A model generated the notes under the pieces. The model saw only the letters and a program-made list of their open reading frames with translations. It searched no databases and was not told the DNA's origin. A DNA stretch of 64,000 nt from Limnanthes douglasii subsp. nivea (taxonomy: Eukaryota; Streptophyta; Magnoliopsida; Brassicales; Limnanthaceae): assembly GCA_036936605.1 (NCBI GenBank), contig JAUPFV010000003.1, positions 146,538,997-146,602,996 of the forward strand. The letters are read 5' to 3'. The stretch's first letter is position 1, and each line of letters opens with the position of its first letter. A program made the translations under genes and the position numbers. This document shows, piece by piece, positions 1 through 12,500 of this stretch.

Positions 1-272
1 TTTTGTTTAAATATTTTCATCTTGTCTTCGGAAACTGATCAATTTCGACTTAAAGAATGAAAATTTAGAGAAAAAAACACTAGGTATATTCATCAAAAGA
101 TCGAATTTGCACGATTTTAAGGGTCGAACGAAAAAAATGCATAAATAGTTACCATTAGTATGCGATAAAATAAAATAAAACAAAATTAAACTTAATTTTC
201 TTCTCCAAAGTTCAGTTGTTCGGATGACTTTTCTCATGAGTCCTCGTCATCTTCCCCTTCGTCCCTATCATC

Positions 273-277
273 CTCAC
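273..277. repeat. Target site duplication, left copy
   Basis: CTCAC directly before the solo LTR at 278-688. It is repeated exactly at 689-693 after the LTR, the 5-bp duplication expected for gypsy integrase. Confidence 0.85.
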
Positions 278-688
278 TAGTGAGGTTTATTTTCGTTTGA
301 GGGTAATTTTGTTCAGAGTTATGTGGTATTTTGAAGGTATTTAATGTTTGGATAGAGTGTAGAGGGAGAATAGAGCTGCATGGTTGTATTTAATTTTCAT
401 TACCCTCATTTAATGTAGGTAGTTAGGTATTTATACCCTTATCTTTGGGCCACATGGGCTTTCGGGTTATATTTAAATGGATTCGGGTCGAGTTTAAAGA
501 CCCATTAGTTTAAGTAAGAGAGTAATTAGTTTAGTTACAAAGTGGTTAAGTTTTTAATACTTTAGTTCTATTCGGACAGTTTAGTGAGTGGAGGTTGTCC
601 GAACTGCCCGAGTCCGGCTAGGTGGATGTTGTCCGAATTGCCCCTCTACGGTTCTCATAAAGAGTGGTGACAAAATCCGGACTCATCA
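278..688 (-). mobile_element. Solo LTR of the Tat family seen at 32915-43341
   Basis: About 411 bp that align end to end with the 407-bp LTRs at 32915-33321 and 42935-43341. Shared features include the start '(T)GAGGTTTATT', the internal 'GGTATTTATACCC' and 'GGGCCTTATGGGC'-like blocks, and the end 'GGACTCATCA'. No internal region is attached. Exact CTCAC flanks show that one element inserted and was then reduced to a single LTR by recombination between its LTRs. It sits in the acidic tail of an older Tat accessory ORF. In sense orientation it reads on the minus strand, as in the complete element. Confidence 0.9.
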
Positions 689-693
689 CTCAC
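689..693. repeat. Target site duplication, right copy
   Basis: CTCAC immediately after the solo LTR, identical to 273-277. Confidence 0.85.
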
Positions 694-3144
694 AATCAAT
701 CCCATCAGGAACATCCGGCTACATTGACCCACGAGGCAGGTTTGGAAATTGTTGGTGGAAAGTCATAACATAGACAGCTTTAGGCGCCGACAACTTTCCC
801 TTCTATGGTTTTGACACACTTGTCGGCAAACTTACTAATTTTTTCCTTACTCTTTTTTGTTGTTTTGATTCAGAGTTTGTGAGTAGCCTTGACTGTTTGA
901 AATTTTTGGAAACAAGTTTGAATTTTGGGAGCTGCCAATGGCCGAACAGCATGGTCCCGATCTTCATCGACAGTTAGTTTGGTAGAGCGTAGAGTATGCA
1001 TGACTTGTAGATATTTGGCTCTCGATTTTTTCACTCTGCCTCCTTTTTTCGGAGTGACCGAAGTTCAGCCTCAAGATTGGACAACTTCGATGACTTGGAA
1101 CGTTTACTTGGAGCTCTATTACACTTTGGTAAGAAGACAATGACGTCGGGGCTTGTAGCTTTTCCACAAAGTCGATAGGATAGAGGGCACCCTTAACTGC
1201 TCAAACCTTAAGTAATCGTTTAGAGAATCGTCATAGATTGCTATTTATCAAATTTATAGGCTTGAAGCAATGATGGAAAGCCCGAGCCCAGTTCCTTTTG
1301 GCCCAGTCTTTCAGCTTTTTAAAAGTATCCATGGCCGATTCCACGTACTCCATTTTCAGATCCTGCAATTTTACCTTAGGGGCTAAAGAAGAGACACCTA
1401 TTTAAAAAAAAGGGTTGTATAGAACAAAAACTTTCGTGGACCCATTTGTAGGTCAATCGCCTCGATTTTTCCTTCGAGTGAGGCTATTCATTCTCCCAAG
1501 CCCCGCTAATGAACACAAACCGATGTTTTCCCGCCTTGTCGGTTTCCAGCTGATCATTTACTATTTTCAAATTGTTGGCTAAGAAAGTGTAGAATAAAGG
1601 AAGTTTTGGCGACTTTGAGATACCAGTCATCGTTAGAAACTTCTTCATGGGCATCGGTATAACTGACAAGCATGAGGTGTTATACACGACATGAGTGCAA
1701 ACCAAACATTAGATGTGAGCTAGGATGAGTATAGCTAAAAAATCTCAAAATATCTTAACACGTCGGGATCAAGTGGAAACCTAATACCCAAGTTCAAGAT
1801 ATCAGAAAATATTACTAGCTTCATCTTCTTTATGAAAATGGTGTAATGTATGAGAAAGCGGATGTTTACACATCCCGGAATGCCCCAACTAATTTTCAGC
1901 TCCGACATCTCTTCGGCACTATAGTACATATATGTGTGGTTGTAGAGAATAATAATGTGCACCCTAGGAAAACTGTTGTGATAGCTAGTTAACATTTTGA
2001 ATATTTCATGAGGTAAGGTTTCTTCTTCCCCCACGAGAGTAGCAGCACAATTTTCCTCTGCAACAATTTATTTCCCATCTCGGTGGACCATAACAAACGG
2101 GTCGGCTCTAGATTGGCCCGCATCATTAGTATTAGGAGCTCGGCCGACTACTTGAGCATGATCCTCATCACCAATGTTCGGCATGACCCTCTATTTTGAC
2201 TTGGCTGGCAAGTTTTTTTCACGACGGTCGGTCCGGTGACAGTGTCAACTGATTTGTCAACGACACGACTTTTAGTAGCATCGCTGATTTTCGTTCGGAT
2301 GTTTTTGGAAGGCAAGGATTTATTTAAACTTATCATTTTATTTGAAGTGCCGTTTTGTTCTTTGGATTTTGTGTCGAGATAGTGTGGGATGCCCCTTCTT
2401 GTTTTTTTTCGACAACCCCTTAATGGCGACAAACAATTCCTTCGGGCCGGGAGTAGGGTTGACCTGGCTAGAACTGGTTTCGACACGAACACTGTTAGGA
2501 ATTGACTCACCTTGGTTTTGAGCGACGACAACAATGACAATATCCCTAAGTTTCTGCTATTCTGAATTGCGTTGCGCCACACCACTGATAGTGGAAGCGT
2601 GTTATGGCTAGTACGAACTCACGTAATGGTCAGAGTCAGTTGACTAATCTCAGGAGCGTCAGATGATGATGAGGTGCTCAAGTCTCCCATAACTGAAAAT
2701 AGAGAATAGAAACGTTTGGCGGTTGAAGCTTTTTGAGTTAAGCAAAAGGACTAGACGGCACGGGAAGGTATATATTGATCAGAGGAGGAATTCAGGCTTA
2801 GCTGGCGAGTTGATGCAATAGTAATAGAGACGATTTTTCCAGAAGAACGGTGTCACTTGGGTTTGAAATAACCATATAAACTTGTGTGGGAAGAGAGCTT
2901 CGGGAGTTGATGATTAAACTCGCAGCTTTGTATTCGACAACCCTTTCAGAGATACTTAAGTAATCGTATAGACTGAAAATAAGTTTTACTGTTGGTTCAT
3001 TTTTCTTGTTTGACGCGGGTTTTTTTCATAAACAAATATGACAGTATACTTTATCTCTCTAGAAAAATCGGGCTAGAAAAACTTACTTTCCCTCTGTATA
3101 AACTCTCTCGTGATGAATAATGAAGTTGTGAGAGGTATTTATAG

Positions 3145-3740
3145 AGAAATTTTCTCTTCAACGAGTCTTTTCATAGAGAATTGAATAGAGCTTTGGGAAG
3201 CCCAAGAGTCGTTTTCTGAAAGTATGAGTTGACACGCTTCGAATAGATAATAGACATGTGTGATCGTCTGACATCCTTGCAGGGCTTGAAAACCATCATC
3301 TTCGTGTGAGCACCGGTCAGATCAAGAGGCGGTCATTTAAAAACCACAAGCAATGTGTTCCTATTAAATAGCATACACGTGTAAGACCGTGACACGATCC
3401 TTTTTCCAACAAGGTCAATGGGCCCGGTACAATCGAGGAAGATGAGGAACCAAAATGCAGGACCAAAATAATAGTTCATTTGAGGTCGAGTAGATTGGTT
3501 TAAATATACCAATGAATGGGAATCGGATGTACCAGAATTTTGGTGAGCGACTTGTTAACATCAGGCCAAAACAATCCGTCCCAAGATATCAGGCAACCAG
3601 ACATCACGATACACCGACCCTAAATACTTTACCTTCGGGGCAGTGGAGAGTCAACCCCAATGCCGATAGTATAGTCCTTGCGTTCTCTCTCATAATGCTA
3701 CTGATAATGGAGCAAATTTTTCAGACCTAATCGAGTCGGT
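3145..3740. other. Unassigned stretch, probably the tail of the old Tat element
   Basis: No convincing gene. It lies on the far side of the accessory ORF promoter, where the 3' LTR of the old element would be expected, but I could not align it with the known LTRs. A 72-codon open frame at 3512-3730 (+) has no recognisable motif. Confidence 0.4.
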
Positions 3741-4140
3741 AAAGTATAAGGGTATTTTGATAGTGTAATGATTGATTGTAGTAAGAGTGATATATTAAGA
3801 AAGAAGAATGAATTAGATTGTAAATAATAATTTTATAGGTAAAATTATAGTAAATAAAGATAAAAATGGGATAAAGTGGGTCACTCATGTGGTTAATGGC
3901 CCACACACATTGCTATATAAAGGAAGATTACCTTTATAGGGTGGTGAACATTTATTATTTACAACTACTTTTTACCTATTTCTACATCTTGAATCCGGTG
4001 TTTCTCTCTTTACACTCTGTTACAATCTTATCTGGTAGTTAGATCAAGGTCTGAATATTTCTGGAACTATCATACACTACCAGCAAATTAGACAAATCTG
4101 TTAAGTTTTGCGTATTTTTTTAATATAATTGGTACTATTA
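3741..4140 (+). promoter_or_regulatory. Promoter-like sequence with a TATA box, possibly an LTR fragment
   Basis: TATATAAA occurs at 3914-3921, followed by a pyrimidine-rich leader and no open reading frame. This composition is typical of a retroelement LTR or an orphan promoter. No matching second LTR and no downstream ORF were found, so the identity is open. Confidence 0.25.
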
Positions 4141-4149
4141 AAAAACAAA

Positions 4150-4800
4150 ATTGGGTTGAAATATATTAAACATATAAATTAAAAAATTCAAACTAATCAA
4201 TTAAATACAATCAATAGAATCAATTAAACAAATTCAAACAATTCAAACAAGTCAAATAAATAAATTCAGATAAATCAAACAAACAAATTAAATAAAATTC
4301 AAACAAATAAATTAAATAAACTCAAACAATAAAAAAAATCAATTAAACAAATTCAAATAAATCAAACAAATTAATTCACTAAATTCAAACAAATCAATTG
4401 AAAAAACAGAAACACAGGGAAAATAATTGAAAATCAAATAAACTAAACAAATTAATTGAACAAATTAAAAAAAAATCAATTACACGTATTCAAAAGAATT
4501 CAAACAATAAGTTTAACGTTTTCTTTTCACAAAAATCAATTATACAAAATCAAACAAATTCAAACAATTTACATAAATCACACAAACCAAATAAATTAGT
4601 TAAACAAGTTCAAATCGATTTAACAAACCAAACAAATTAACTAAAGAAATTCAAACACAATAATTAAAAACAATTGAACAAATCAATTAAAAACAATTAA
4701 ATAAATTCAAACAAACCAATTAAATAAATTCAAACAAATAAATTTCAAAATCAAAAAAATAAATTAACAAATTAAAACAAATCAATTTACATCATTGTCA
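4150..4800. repeat. AT-rich degenerate short tandem repeat
   Basis: About 650 bp built from variants of 'AAATTCAAACAAATCAATT', with loosely repeated AATTAAACAAATTCAAAC words. The words recur roughly every 12-20 bases without a fixed long period. There are few G residues on the plus strand, so there is strong strand asymmetry (A and C on top, T and G below). It contains no coding potential. Confidence 0.75.
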
Positions 4801-5692
4801 CGATTTAAACTTGATACATTTTTTAATTAAAAAAATCTTTATCACTAAAATAAACTTCTTTTTATCCGTCATATGTCAAAAAAAACAAGAACACATCAAG
4901 AAAACTATCCTAGAATGTTTTGAGATACTGTACTAGTATTTGTAAAATTGTGTTCTAAGGGATTTAGGAAGGATATTTTTGTTTGAGTCATGATTCAAGA
5001 GATGAATGAAAATTATGTATTTGTAGTGTATTCATAGAGAGAGAAAATCAGAAAAAAAAAATCCAAAATAATAATAAATGTTTTTGAACCAAATTAAACA
5101 TGCGGCTATTTTGAAAAGGCAAAGTTATATTAAAATTCCTTTTTTTTAAGTAAAGTCAATTTATTTGAAATTTTGAACTGAAGTTTGGGTACATAGAAAT
5201 GGCGCAAACTTTTACCGTCCAAACCAAACAAAGCCTAGCTCAATCTAGGGTTTACAAAGAATTTGTTTTAAATTTCAAGCAAGCTAGCCTATACATGCTG
5301 AACCATAGAAGCTCGGCCATTTTAACAAATACTTCAAAGCACGACCAAAGAGCATTTAGATAGCATCATTGCAGCAAGCATCAGCACTTCCTTAGATATT
5401 TAGCAGCTTCTATCTTTCCAATTCGTCAACAATCCATGCTAGCTCGATAATCAGCAACCAATAAGCATTTAACGAACCACTCTATTGCAGCAAGAATCAG
5501 CACTTCCTTGGATATTGAACAGCTTCTATCTTTCAGAATACAGCTTTGATTCGTCAAGATGGGTCTTTCAGCAACAATCCAAGCTAGCTCTATCAAATTA
5601 CAGCCGATTCATCGAGCCTGAAACCCTCACGGAATAACGAACAACAACCTGAAAACTTAATGCTTACAACAAACTAGATTAAATAGACAACC
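4801..5692. other. Non-coding stretch with a local direct duplication
   Basis: No gene seen. A segment beginning 'ATTGCAGCAAG' at 5368-5448 is repeated at 5484-5594. Both copies share 'ATCAGCACTTCCTT', 'CAGCTTCTATCTTTC' and 'CAACAATCCA', and copy 2 carries about 30 extra bases. It lies next to the 3' end of the LINE at 5693-6600 and may be its 3' untranslated part. Confidence 0.45.
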
Positions 5693-6600
5693 TTAATCAG
5701 AGGTATTTATATATGGTAGGTCAAGACTTTCTAACACAAGAATAGATTTGATATCAATAGGAGCAGACATATAGTCATAATCTTTTCTCATCTTGCACTT
5801 TAAAGTCCAGCGAGTCAACCAGTCCGCAGCCCTATTTTGATCTCTAAAGATATGCTTAAGAGACATAGTAGGAGTTAACATCATTCTACAACAATTAAGA
5901 ATAGGATTAAGAGGTCAGGGGGTAGTTCCATTGTTGCCATTCTTAACAAAATCAACAAGCATAGACGAATCAGACTCTATATCTATATTGAGGAAACCTT
6001 TAGAGCTGCATATTAATAGACCATCCACTAGAGCACGAGCCTCAGCCATAAGAGGAGAAAGCTTACCGTAAAAATTACCAGAGGCAAGAATAAGGTTACC
6101 TTTATAGTCTCTAATAATAATACCAGCACTTGCCTCGCCATTATAATGTACAGAAGCATCTGTGTTAAGCTTGTAACGGCCAGGGGCTGGATGAATCCAT
6201 TTAAGGACAGAAGGTCTTTTGTTGGAGTCACGGCTTAAGTGGAAGAAACCAAAGTTCTTAGCTACAATTTTATCATTAGACCAATGGAAAGTTTTTAAAT
6301 ATACTAGCCACATTCATATAGTTAAGAATCCTGTAAACTTCATTGATAATAATGTAAGAAGAAACTTTGATGTTTTTAAATTTTGACTGATTTCTATATT
6401 TCCAGATCGTGCTAAAGTTTAAAGAAGGGTAACATTCCTTATATGATTTTTCTTGTTAGCAGACCACGACCCAATCTTAGACATGTGAGTAGGTGTCATG
6501 TATCTAAAGATCTGTACATTAAAATGATCAGCAAAATGGAGCCAAGTAACCTAGAATAAGTCATATTGAAATTCATTTTACTACCATGAGACTTAAAACC
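5693..6600 (-). pseudogene. 3' part of an L1-type LINE: RNase H domain
   Basis: On the minus strand, 6313-5693 reads in one frame with a single stop near 5914. It encodes a plant LINE C-terminal RNase H: 'GRYKLNTDASVHYNGEA' (first catalytic Asp), 'MAEARALVDGLL' (Glu helix), 'ESDSSMLVDFV' (Asp) and then 'FRDQNRAADWLTRW' (final His/Asn/Asp region; the His is not in the usual place). The same blocks occur in the LINEs at 22440-27000 and 51560-58960. Bases 6320-6600 resemble the zinc-binding linker before RNase H, with frames lost. Endonuclease and reverse transcriptase are missing, so this is a 5'-truncated insertion. Confidence 0.8.
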
Positions 6601-6602
6601 AA

Positions 6603-7300
6603 ACGTTTTTTTTATTTTATATAAAATGACAATTTTATCCTTTTTATATAAAACCAAATTTTTAACTAAAAGTAAAAAAAAATTCAAAAAGTCTTTGTCC
6701 ATAAATATGTATATATATACACTATTCTACTCCACTATAATAATCTCTAATCTATATTCTCTCCAAGGCTAATCTTTTAATTTTTTTCTCTTCTTCTTGA
6801 AATTACAGCTCTCGCTAGTATTATGCGTATGGATCGAAGACTGCATTGTTCTTGAACTATGAAGCCTTGTTGTTGTTAATTCCCAGTTCTGAGTATCAGG
6901 TAATTTATCCAACTTTTTCTTGTTTAGTGATTTATTAGTAAGAATTGGAGTGTGGAACTTTAGTTGATTATATAGCAATAGATTCCCAAACTTTGAGATA
7001 CTGATTTAGCTATTAATGGAAGTTTTGTTTTTAGAAACTAATTAATTTAAATGTTAACTTTTTTTTTACTTTTTTTTGTTTAAAAAAAACATTAAATAAA
7101 ATATAAAAGCATACATGGTCACCGGAGCATTCTCCTGAAAAATTACATCGATACAATAAAATCACTCAGATACCTAAAAATTAAAGTAGATGTATACAAA
7201 AAAAAATATTGACACAAAAATATTGACACCTTCCAACATATCATTGCTACACACAAAACACAAGAAAGGTCCTTTCACCTAATTTCAGAGATTACTGGGC
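6603..7300. other. AT-rich spacer with a TATA-like segment
   Basis: No gene recognised. A 'TATATATATACAC' run at about 6710-6722 precedes a pyrimidine-rich stretch and a possible donor site 'CAGGTAATTT' near 6900, which looks like an orphan first exon. No following coding exon was found. Confidence 0.3.
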
Positions 7301-7939
7301 ACATAGGAAAGAATGACGGTGGTTACAGGGGAGAGAGGCTAGACTTCTTCTGCCTTCCAACACCGTAAGCAAAAACCACAAAAAACGGCGAGTGACATAA
7401 AGAGAAGAAGAGAATTTTTGTACAAATGCAGTTCCAAAATCTTCCAAAATCCATTCTTAAAAAGAACGGAGTTTAACAGAAAAAGATCCACGCGGTGGGT
7501 ACAAAAGAGATAGCAAGTTCTCGAATGACCGGCACAAAAGGTAAATGAGAAAGCGCGGTGGCAGAGAGCGCGGCGCGGTAGAAAGCGGCACGGTGCGGCA
7601 TGAGCCAGAGAGCGGCGCAACAAATAGCGCGGCGCGGCAGAAAGCGGAACGGCGCGACATGAGGCAGAGAGCTGCGCAACAAAGAGCGCGGCGCGGCAGA
7701 AAGCGGCACGGCGCGGCATGAGGGAGAGGGCGGCACGGCCCAGCAGAGAGAGCGGCACGGCCAGCAGAGAGAGCGCGGCCCGAGAGATAGCGGCACAGCC
7801 AGCAGAGAGAGCGCGGCCCGAGAGAGAGCGGCACGGCGCTTACGGTGGGTACAAGAGAGAGTACAGGTTCTCCCATTATTCATCTTTAAAAATAACAGAG
7901 CTTGCAAGAAAAAAAAAAGACAAAGAGTGTACATGATAG
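7300..7939. repeat. GC-rich minisatellite island (59-bp and 38-bp units)
   Basis: A GC-rich block in otherwise AT-rich DNA. Three 59-bp units lie at 7565-7623, 7624-7682 and 7683-7741, each beginning near 'GCGCGGCGCGG'. After about 20 bases come two 38-bp units (about 7762-7838) with 'CAGAGAGAGCGCGGCCCGAG'. A longer order flanks these: 'GGTGGGTACAA' followed by 'GTTCTC' occurs at about 7492 and again at about 7844. The overlapping Arg/Ala/Pro-rich open frames on the minus strand follow from the GC-rich repeats and are not proposed as genes. The block continues at 13315-13420 beyond the inserted retrotransposon. Confidence 0.75.
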
Positions 7940-8262
7940 TGTTACAGAGATCCTATTGGTCTCTTACTCCTACTGTTACTTTTCATTCATTTAAGTCCTA
8001 AACTGATGTCTGTTTGGTTCTCTTTATTTATGACTCTAAATCTATATGTAAGAGAGACAGGAACTCCGAAAATGCATAATCATAATTTCAAGTTATTTTA
8101 TCTCTTTCTATTGTCTATTCATATACTCATTGAAGAGAATGTGTGTTCTTAGAGGTAATCTTCTTACTTACAGCATTATCTCATAGTCCTTATTCTACCA
8201 TTCTTCGAACCTTTCGTCGGGTTTCTAGTTTGGATTTATCGTGCCTAACGAGTCCTGTAACA
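7940..8262 (+). repeat. 5' LTR of the Reina-like element
   Basis: 323 bp, starting TGTTACAGAG and ending CCTGTAACA, so the ends form an inverted TGTTAC/GTAACA. It differs from the 3' LTR at 7 positions by eye. Confidence 0.95.
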
Positions 8263-8263
8263 T

Positions 8264-8276
8264 TGGTATCAGAGCC
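8264..8276 (+). other. Primer binding site, initiator tRNA-Met
   Basis: TGGTATCAGAGCC begins two bases after the 5' LTR. It is the classic complement of the 3' end of initiator tRNA-Met used by many plant LTR elements. Confidence 0.92.
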
Positions 8277-8326
8277 ATCGATCTTCCGGACCCGGATTGT
8301 TTTTTTCTACTTCAAAATAAGCAGTC

Positions 8327-9490
8327 ATGGAAACTAGGGCACAAACTTTGATCGAGGTTAACAAGAAACTTGAGGAGATGAAGCAAGTTCAGGCCGATCA
8401 AGCCAAGCAAAATGAAGAAAATCGTGTGGCTCAACTCCAACAAAACAATCTATTGAGGAATGAGATGACTACTCGATTCAACGATATTAAGAACATGCTT
8501 GCGGAGCTACGCCCTATTACACGGAACCCTGAAAAGCGTCCGCTGGTTGACGACGATCCTTCACATTCCGGCGTTTTCACGACGCTTCCCCAAACATTCT
8601 CTCTGGAACCACCTGATTCGCTGAACCTTGTCCCCGGTTCGAATCGTGGAACTAATCAGGAGCGTAGTACGACACCAACACACGGTTTGCTCACCCGCCT
8701 TACTAAGGTTGGGTTTCCTATTTTTGATGGATCTCACCTACGCGATTGGGTTTTTAAATGCGAACAATTCTTTGCACTTGACGGAACGCTAGATGAATCA
8801 AAGGTAAGACTCGCTACTATCCATATGACAGGAAAGGCATTGCAATGGCACCACAACTATATTGCAGAACGTTTCAATCGATACCCACCATGGACAGAAT
8901 ATGTTCTTGCAATTTCTACTCATTTTGGAGGTTTGTATGTTGATCCATTATCGGATTTGGTTAGCTTACAACAAGAGACCGATTCGGTTGAGGTGTTTCA
9001 TGATAAATTTGAGTGCAAACTCACACGATAATCCCTACCACGCGCCCATGCGTTAAGTATTTTCTTAACTAATCTAAATCCACATTTGCAGCTTCATGTG
9101 AGACAGTTTCAGAATGTGGAATCCGTTGCCGAAGCAGCATAGCTATGATGCATGAATCATATTTACGCCTACTCCCTCGCAAACCACAATGACCCTCATT
9201 CAAACCCAACACATATTCTACTCCAAACGCCTATCAAACACCAAAATATCTGAATCAAAACACCAAGCCAGCGCTTTTACCCACTGCCCCTAGCAACACA
9301 CAAACACATCAGACGCCAAATTATATCTCAAGAAACAACAACCAAACACCCCGAAATTTACTTGGCAAGAGATGCAAGATCGCAAACAAAAAGGTCTATG
9401 CATGTATTGCGATGAAATCTTCACTCCCGGCCATCAACAAACCCATCGCAAGGCTCATATATATGTCATGGAAGGTGATGCAGAATCTTA
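8327..9490 (+). pseudogene. gag of the Reina-like element (broken)
   Basis: ATG at 8327 opens 234 codons. They contain an N-terminal coiled coil (Gln/Glu/Asn-rich, residues about 10-65) and the capsid-like core with 'KVGFPIFDGSHLRDW' and 'ALQWHHNYI', ending at a stop at 9029-9031. Homologous coding continues in shifted frames. Downstream 'KGLCMYCDEIFTPGH' (about 9391-9435) is a zinc-knuckle-like motif. In an active element Gag packages RNA and is joined to Pol. Here a stop and at least one frameshift separate the parts. Confidence 0.85.
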
Positions 9491-9563
9491 AATTTCTGAT
9501 GTAGATGAGGTTCATGACGTCGTCAACACGACGGCTGTTGAGTCAGAGCAAACACAACCGCCT

Positions 9564-12500
9564 ATGATATCGCTACACGCACTGACGGGCAACACAACCT
9601 TCAATTGTATGCGTTTGACAAGACAAAGTGGTAAGCGAAAGATTCACATTTTGATTGATCCCGGGAGTACACACAACTTCTTGGACCTAAAGGTTGCCAA
9701 TGAAATCGGTTGCCCTCTCGAAACGACTAAACCGATGGTGGTTTCCGCCACCCTAGGAAGCACAATTGTTACAAAATACAAGTGTAGCAATTTTTCTTGG
9801 AAAGTACAAGGCTATGATCTCACCACCGAGGTAAGAACTTTAAACCTTGACTGTTGTGATTTTGTGCTAGGTATTCAATGGTTGCACACCCTCGGTCCAA
9901 TTTTATGGGATTTTCTCAACCTCCGAATGGAATTCAACCTTAATGGTTTGAAGCATGTGCTGCGTGGGACTGTAAACAAGGGTTGTAAGGCGATCAACGG
10001 AGCAAGTTTAAACAAGTTAATGCTTCAAGAACCTCAGATCGCATTGTTGTTTGGCCATGAGATAACAGATGACGTTTTAGACGACTTAAACCCAAAAGCT
10101 CTTTTGTCTCATATTTCGGCGACCAAAACAGAATTTTCTACGGACTCTATGCTGCGTGAGTTGATCAGTTCGTACTCTGGAATTTTCGTCGAACCCACAG
10201 TTTTATCGCCTTTTCGTGAAGGGTTTAATCACAAAATTCATGTGGTAAGCGGTTCTAATCCCGTTAATATCCGACCCTATCGCTACTCATCCCTTCAAAA
10301 GGATGAAATAGACAAGATGATAAAAGATATGTTAAACCAAGGAATAATCGAACATAGTTCTAGTTCGTATGCTTCCCCAATTGTTTTAGTAAAGAAGAAA
10401 GATGGTACTTGGAGGTTGTGCGTTGATTATCGCGGGTTAAACAAATAAACCATCAAAGAAAAATATCATATCCCACTGTTAGAAGACCTGTTAGATGAAT
10501 TGGGTGGGGCTGTATACTTTTCCAAATTGGACCTCCGTGCGGGTTTTCACCAACTACGAATGTCACCCGAAGATATCTATAAAACAGCATTCAAGACTCA
10601 CTCCGGACACTATGAATATGTTGTTATGCCGTTTGGTCTCACAAATGCCCCTTGTACTTTTCAGAGCCTCATGAATCGCATTTTTAGTGAAGTTACGCGA
10701 AAGTTTGTACTCGTTTTTTTCGACGATATCTTGGTGTATAGCTCTACTTGGCAAGCACATCTCACCCACCTACAAACCGTTTTCGAGATCCTCCGCCAAC
10801 AACAACTTTACCTCAAAGAAAGCAAATGTATTTTTGGAGCAACCATAATTGAGTATTTGGGACACTTCATTTCGGCAAAGAGAGTTGAAACCGATCCGGG
10901 TAAAGTTGACAGTATTACGCAATGACCTACACCGACCACGCAAAAACAGTTACGCAGTTTTTTGGGACTTGCTAATTACTATCGGAGGTTCATCAAAGGA
11001 TATAGCATGATCGCTAGGCCCATGGCCAACTTGTTAAAAAAGATGGTTTCGAATGGAATGATGAAGCAAACGCAGCTTTTACAGCTTTAAAAAGAGCTTT
11101 ATCGTCTACTCATGTTTTAGCCTTACCGGATTTTGACAAAACTTTTATCGTCGAGACCGATGCCTAACGTCGGGATCGGAGCAGTTCTTATGCAAGAGAA
11201 TCATCCGATATGCTTTATTAGTCGAGCTTTGGGACCTCGACACCAACGAATTTCGGTTTATGAAAAGGAGTTACTTGCGGTTGTGTATGCAGTTCAACAA
11301 TGGCATGCTTACCTTGCTCATGGCTTATTCATCATCAAAACCGATCAAAAGAGTATCAAATATATGATGGAGCAAAACGTTATTACTCCTTTTCAACACA
11401 TGTGGCTTTCTAAGTTGATGGGTTACAATTTTGTTATTGAGTACAAACACGAAAAAGAAAACCACGCCGCTGATGCTCTATCACGGGTTTCCGTTTCACA
11501 ACTCCTTAGTCTTACGTTGTCTACGGTTCAATCGGGTTTTTTTTATTCCATCCGGCTTCTTTGGAAATCTGATCCTTCCCTCAAACAAATCATCGACGAT
11601 ATTGTTGCTGGTACGAATGTTCATCCGCACTATACGTACACAAATAACGAACTGCGCAGGAAAGGAAAGCTAGTTATCGGAAACCACAAAGACACCAAAT
11701 TATCAATTCTTCAGTGGTTACATGATTCAGCGGTTGGAGGTCACTCGGGTCGTGACTCTACTCTTCATCGTGCTAAAACTTTATTTTATTGGCCGAAAAT
11801 GAGTACGGAAATACAAAATTATGTACGGAATTGTGCGATATGTCAACGAAACAAATACGACAGGACAAAACGACAGGGTCTGTTACAGCCACTGTCGATA
11901 CCGGACGGACTTTGGGAATCGGTTAGCCTTAACTTTATCGAAGGACTTCCAAAATCAGCCAGGAAGCATTGTATACTTGTCGTTATCGATCGGTTAAGCA
12001 AACAGGCGCACTTCATCGCCATCTCGCATCCATATACCGCTTTTGATATTGCTCACATTTATCTCGATAATGTCTTCAAACACCATGGTATGCCGAAGGA
12101 GCTTATTAGCGATCGAGACCCTACTTTTCTAAGCGAAATTTGGCAAGAACTTTTTCGAGTACATGGAGTGGATCTTCGACATTCTTCCGCCTATCATCCA
12201 CAAACCGATGGCCAAACAGAGGTCACTAACCGAACACTTGAGACTTATTTACGCTGTATGACAGGTGAAGCTCCAACCACATGGTCTAAATGGCTTTCCT
12301 TAGCCGAGTGGTGGTATAATACCACCTACCACACCGCTACACGCATGACGCCGTTCGAAGCCGTCTACGGATACCCGCCTCCAACCCACCTGCCTTACCT
12401 ACCCGGAGAAAGCAAGTCACCCACTATCGATAAGACTCTGTAAAAGCGGGAAGATATCCTCCGGATGTTAAAGTTTCATTTGAATCGTGCCCAACATCGA

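Larger units (their letters stand above)
228..3144 (-). pseudogene. Antisense accessory ORF remnant of an old Tat gypsy element
   Basis: Decayed copy of the accessory ORF that reads opposite to gag-pol in Tat-lineage Ty3/gypsy elements. On the minus strand, 2585-2148 gives a Lys/Ser/Thr-rich N-terminal part. 2034-1735 holds 'NLGIRFPLDPDVLRYF' and 1705-1484 holds 'FVFISGAWENE'. These match 'NWGLRFPLDPEIVRYF' and 'FLFVSGTWENG' in the better copy at 33767-36729. 277-228 encodes a Ser/Asp/Glu tail ending in TGA, as in that copy. A TATAAATA lies on the minus strand at 3143-3136, placed like the TATA box of the other copy. The pieces are in different frames with stops, so no intact protein is possible. 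The tail is split by a solo LTR. By analogy the element's own gag-pol would read plus and lie left of the window. The protein's function is unknown. Confidence 0.7.

Noticed and set aside
7339..7934. Three overlapping 139-153-codon Arg/Ala/Pro-rich ORFs on the minus strand
   Set aside because: All frames are open because of GC-rich tandem repeats. There is no start context, domain or splice evidence.
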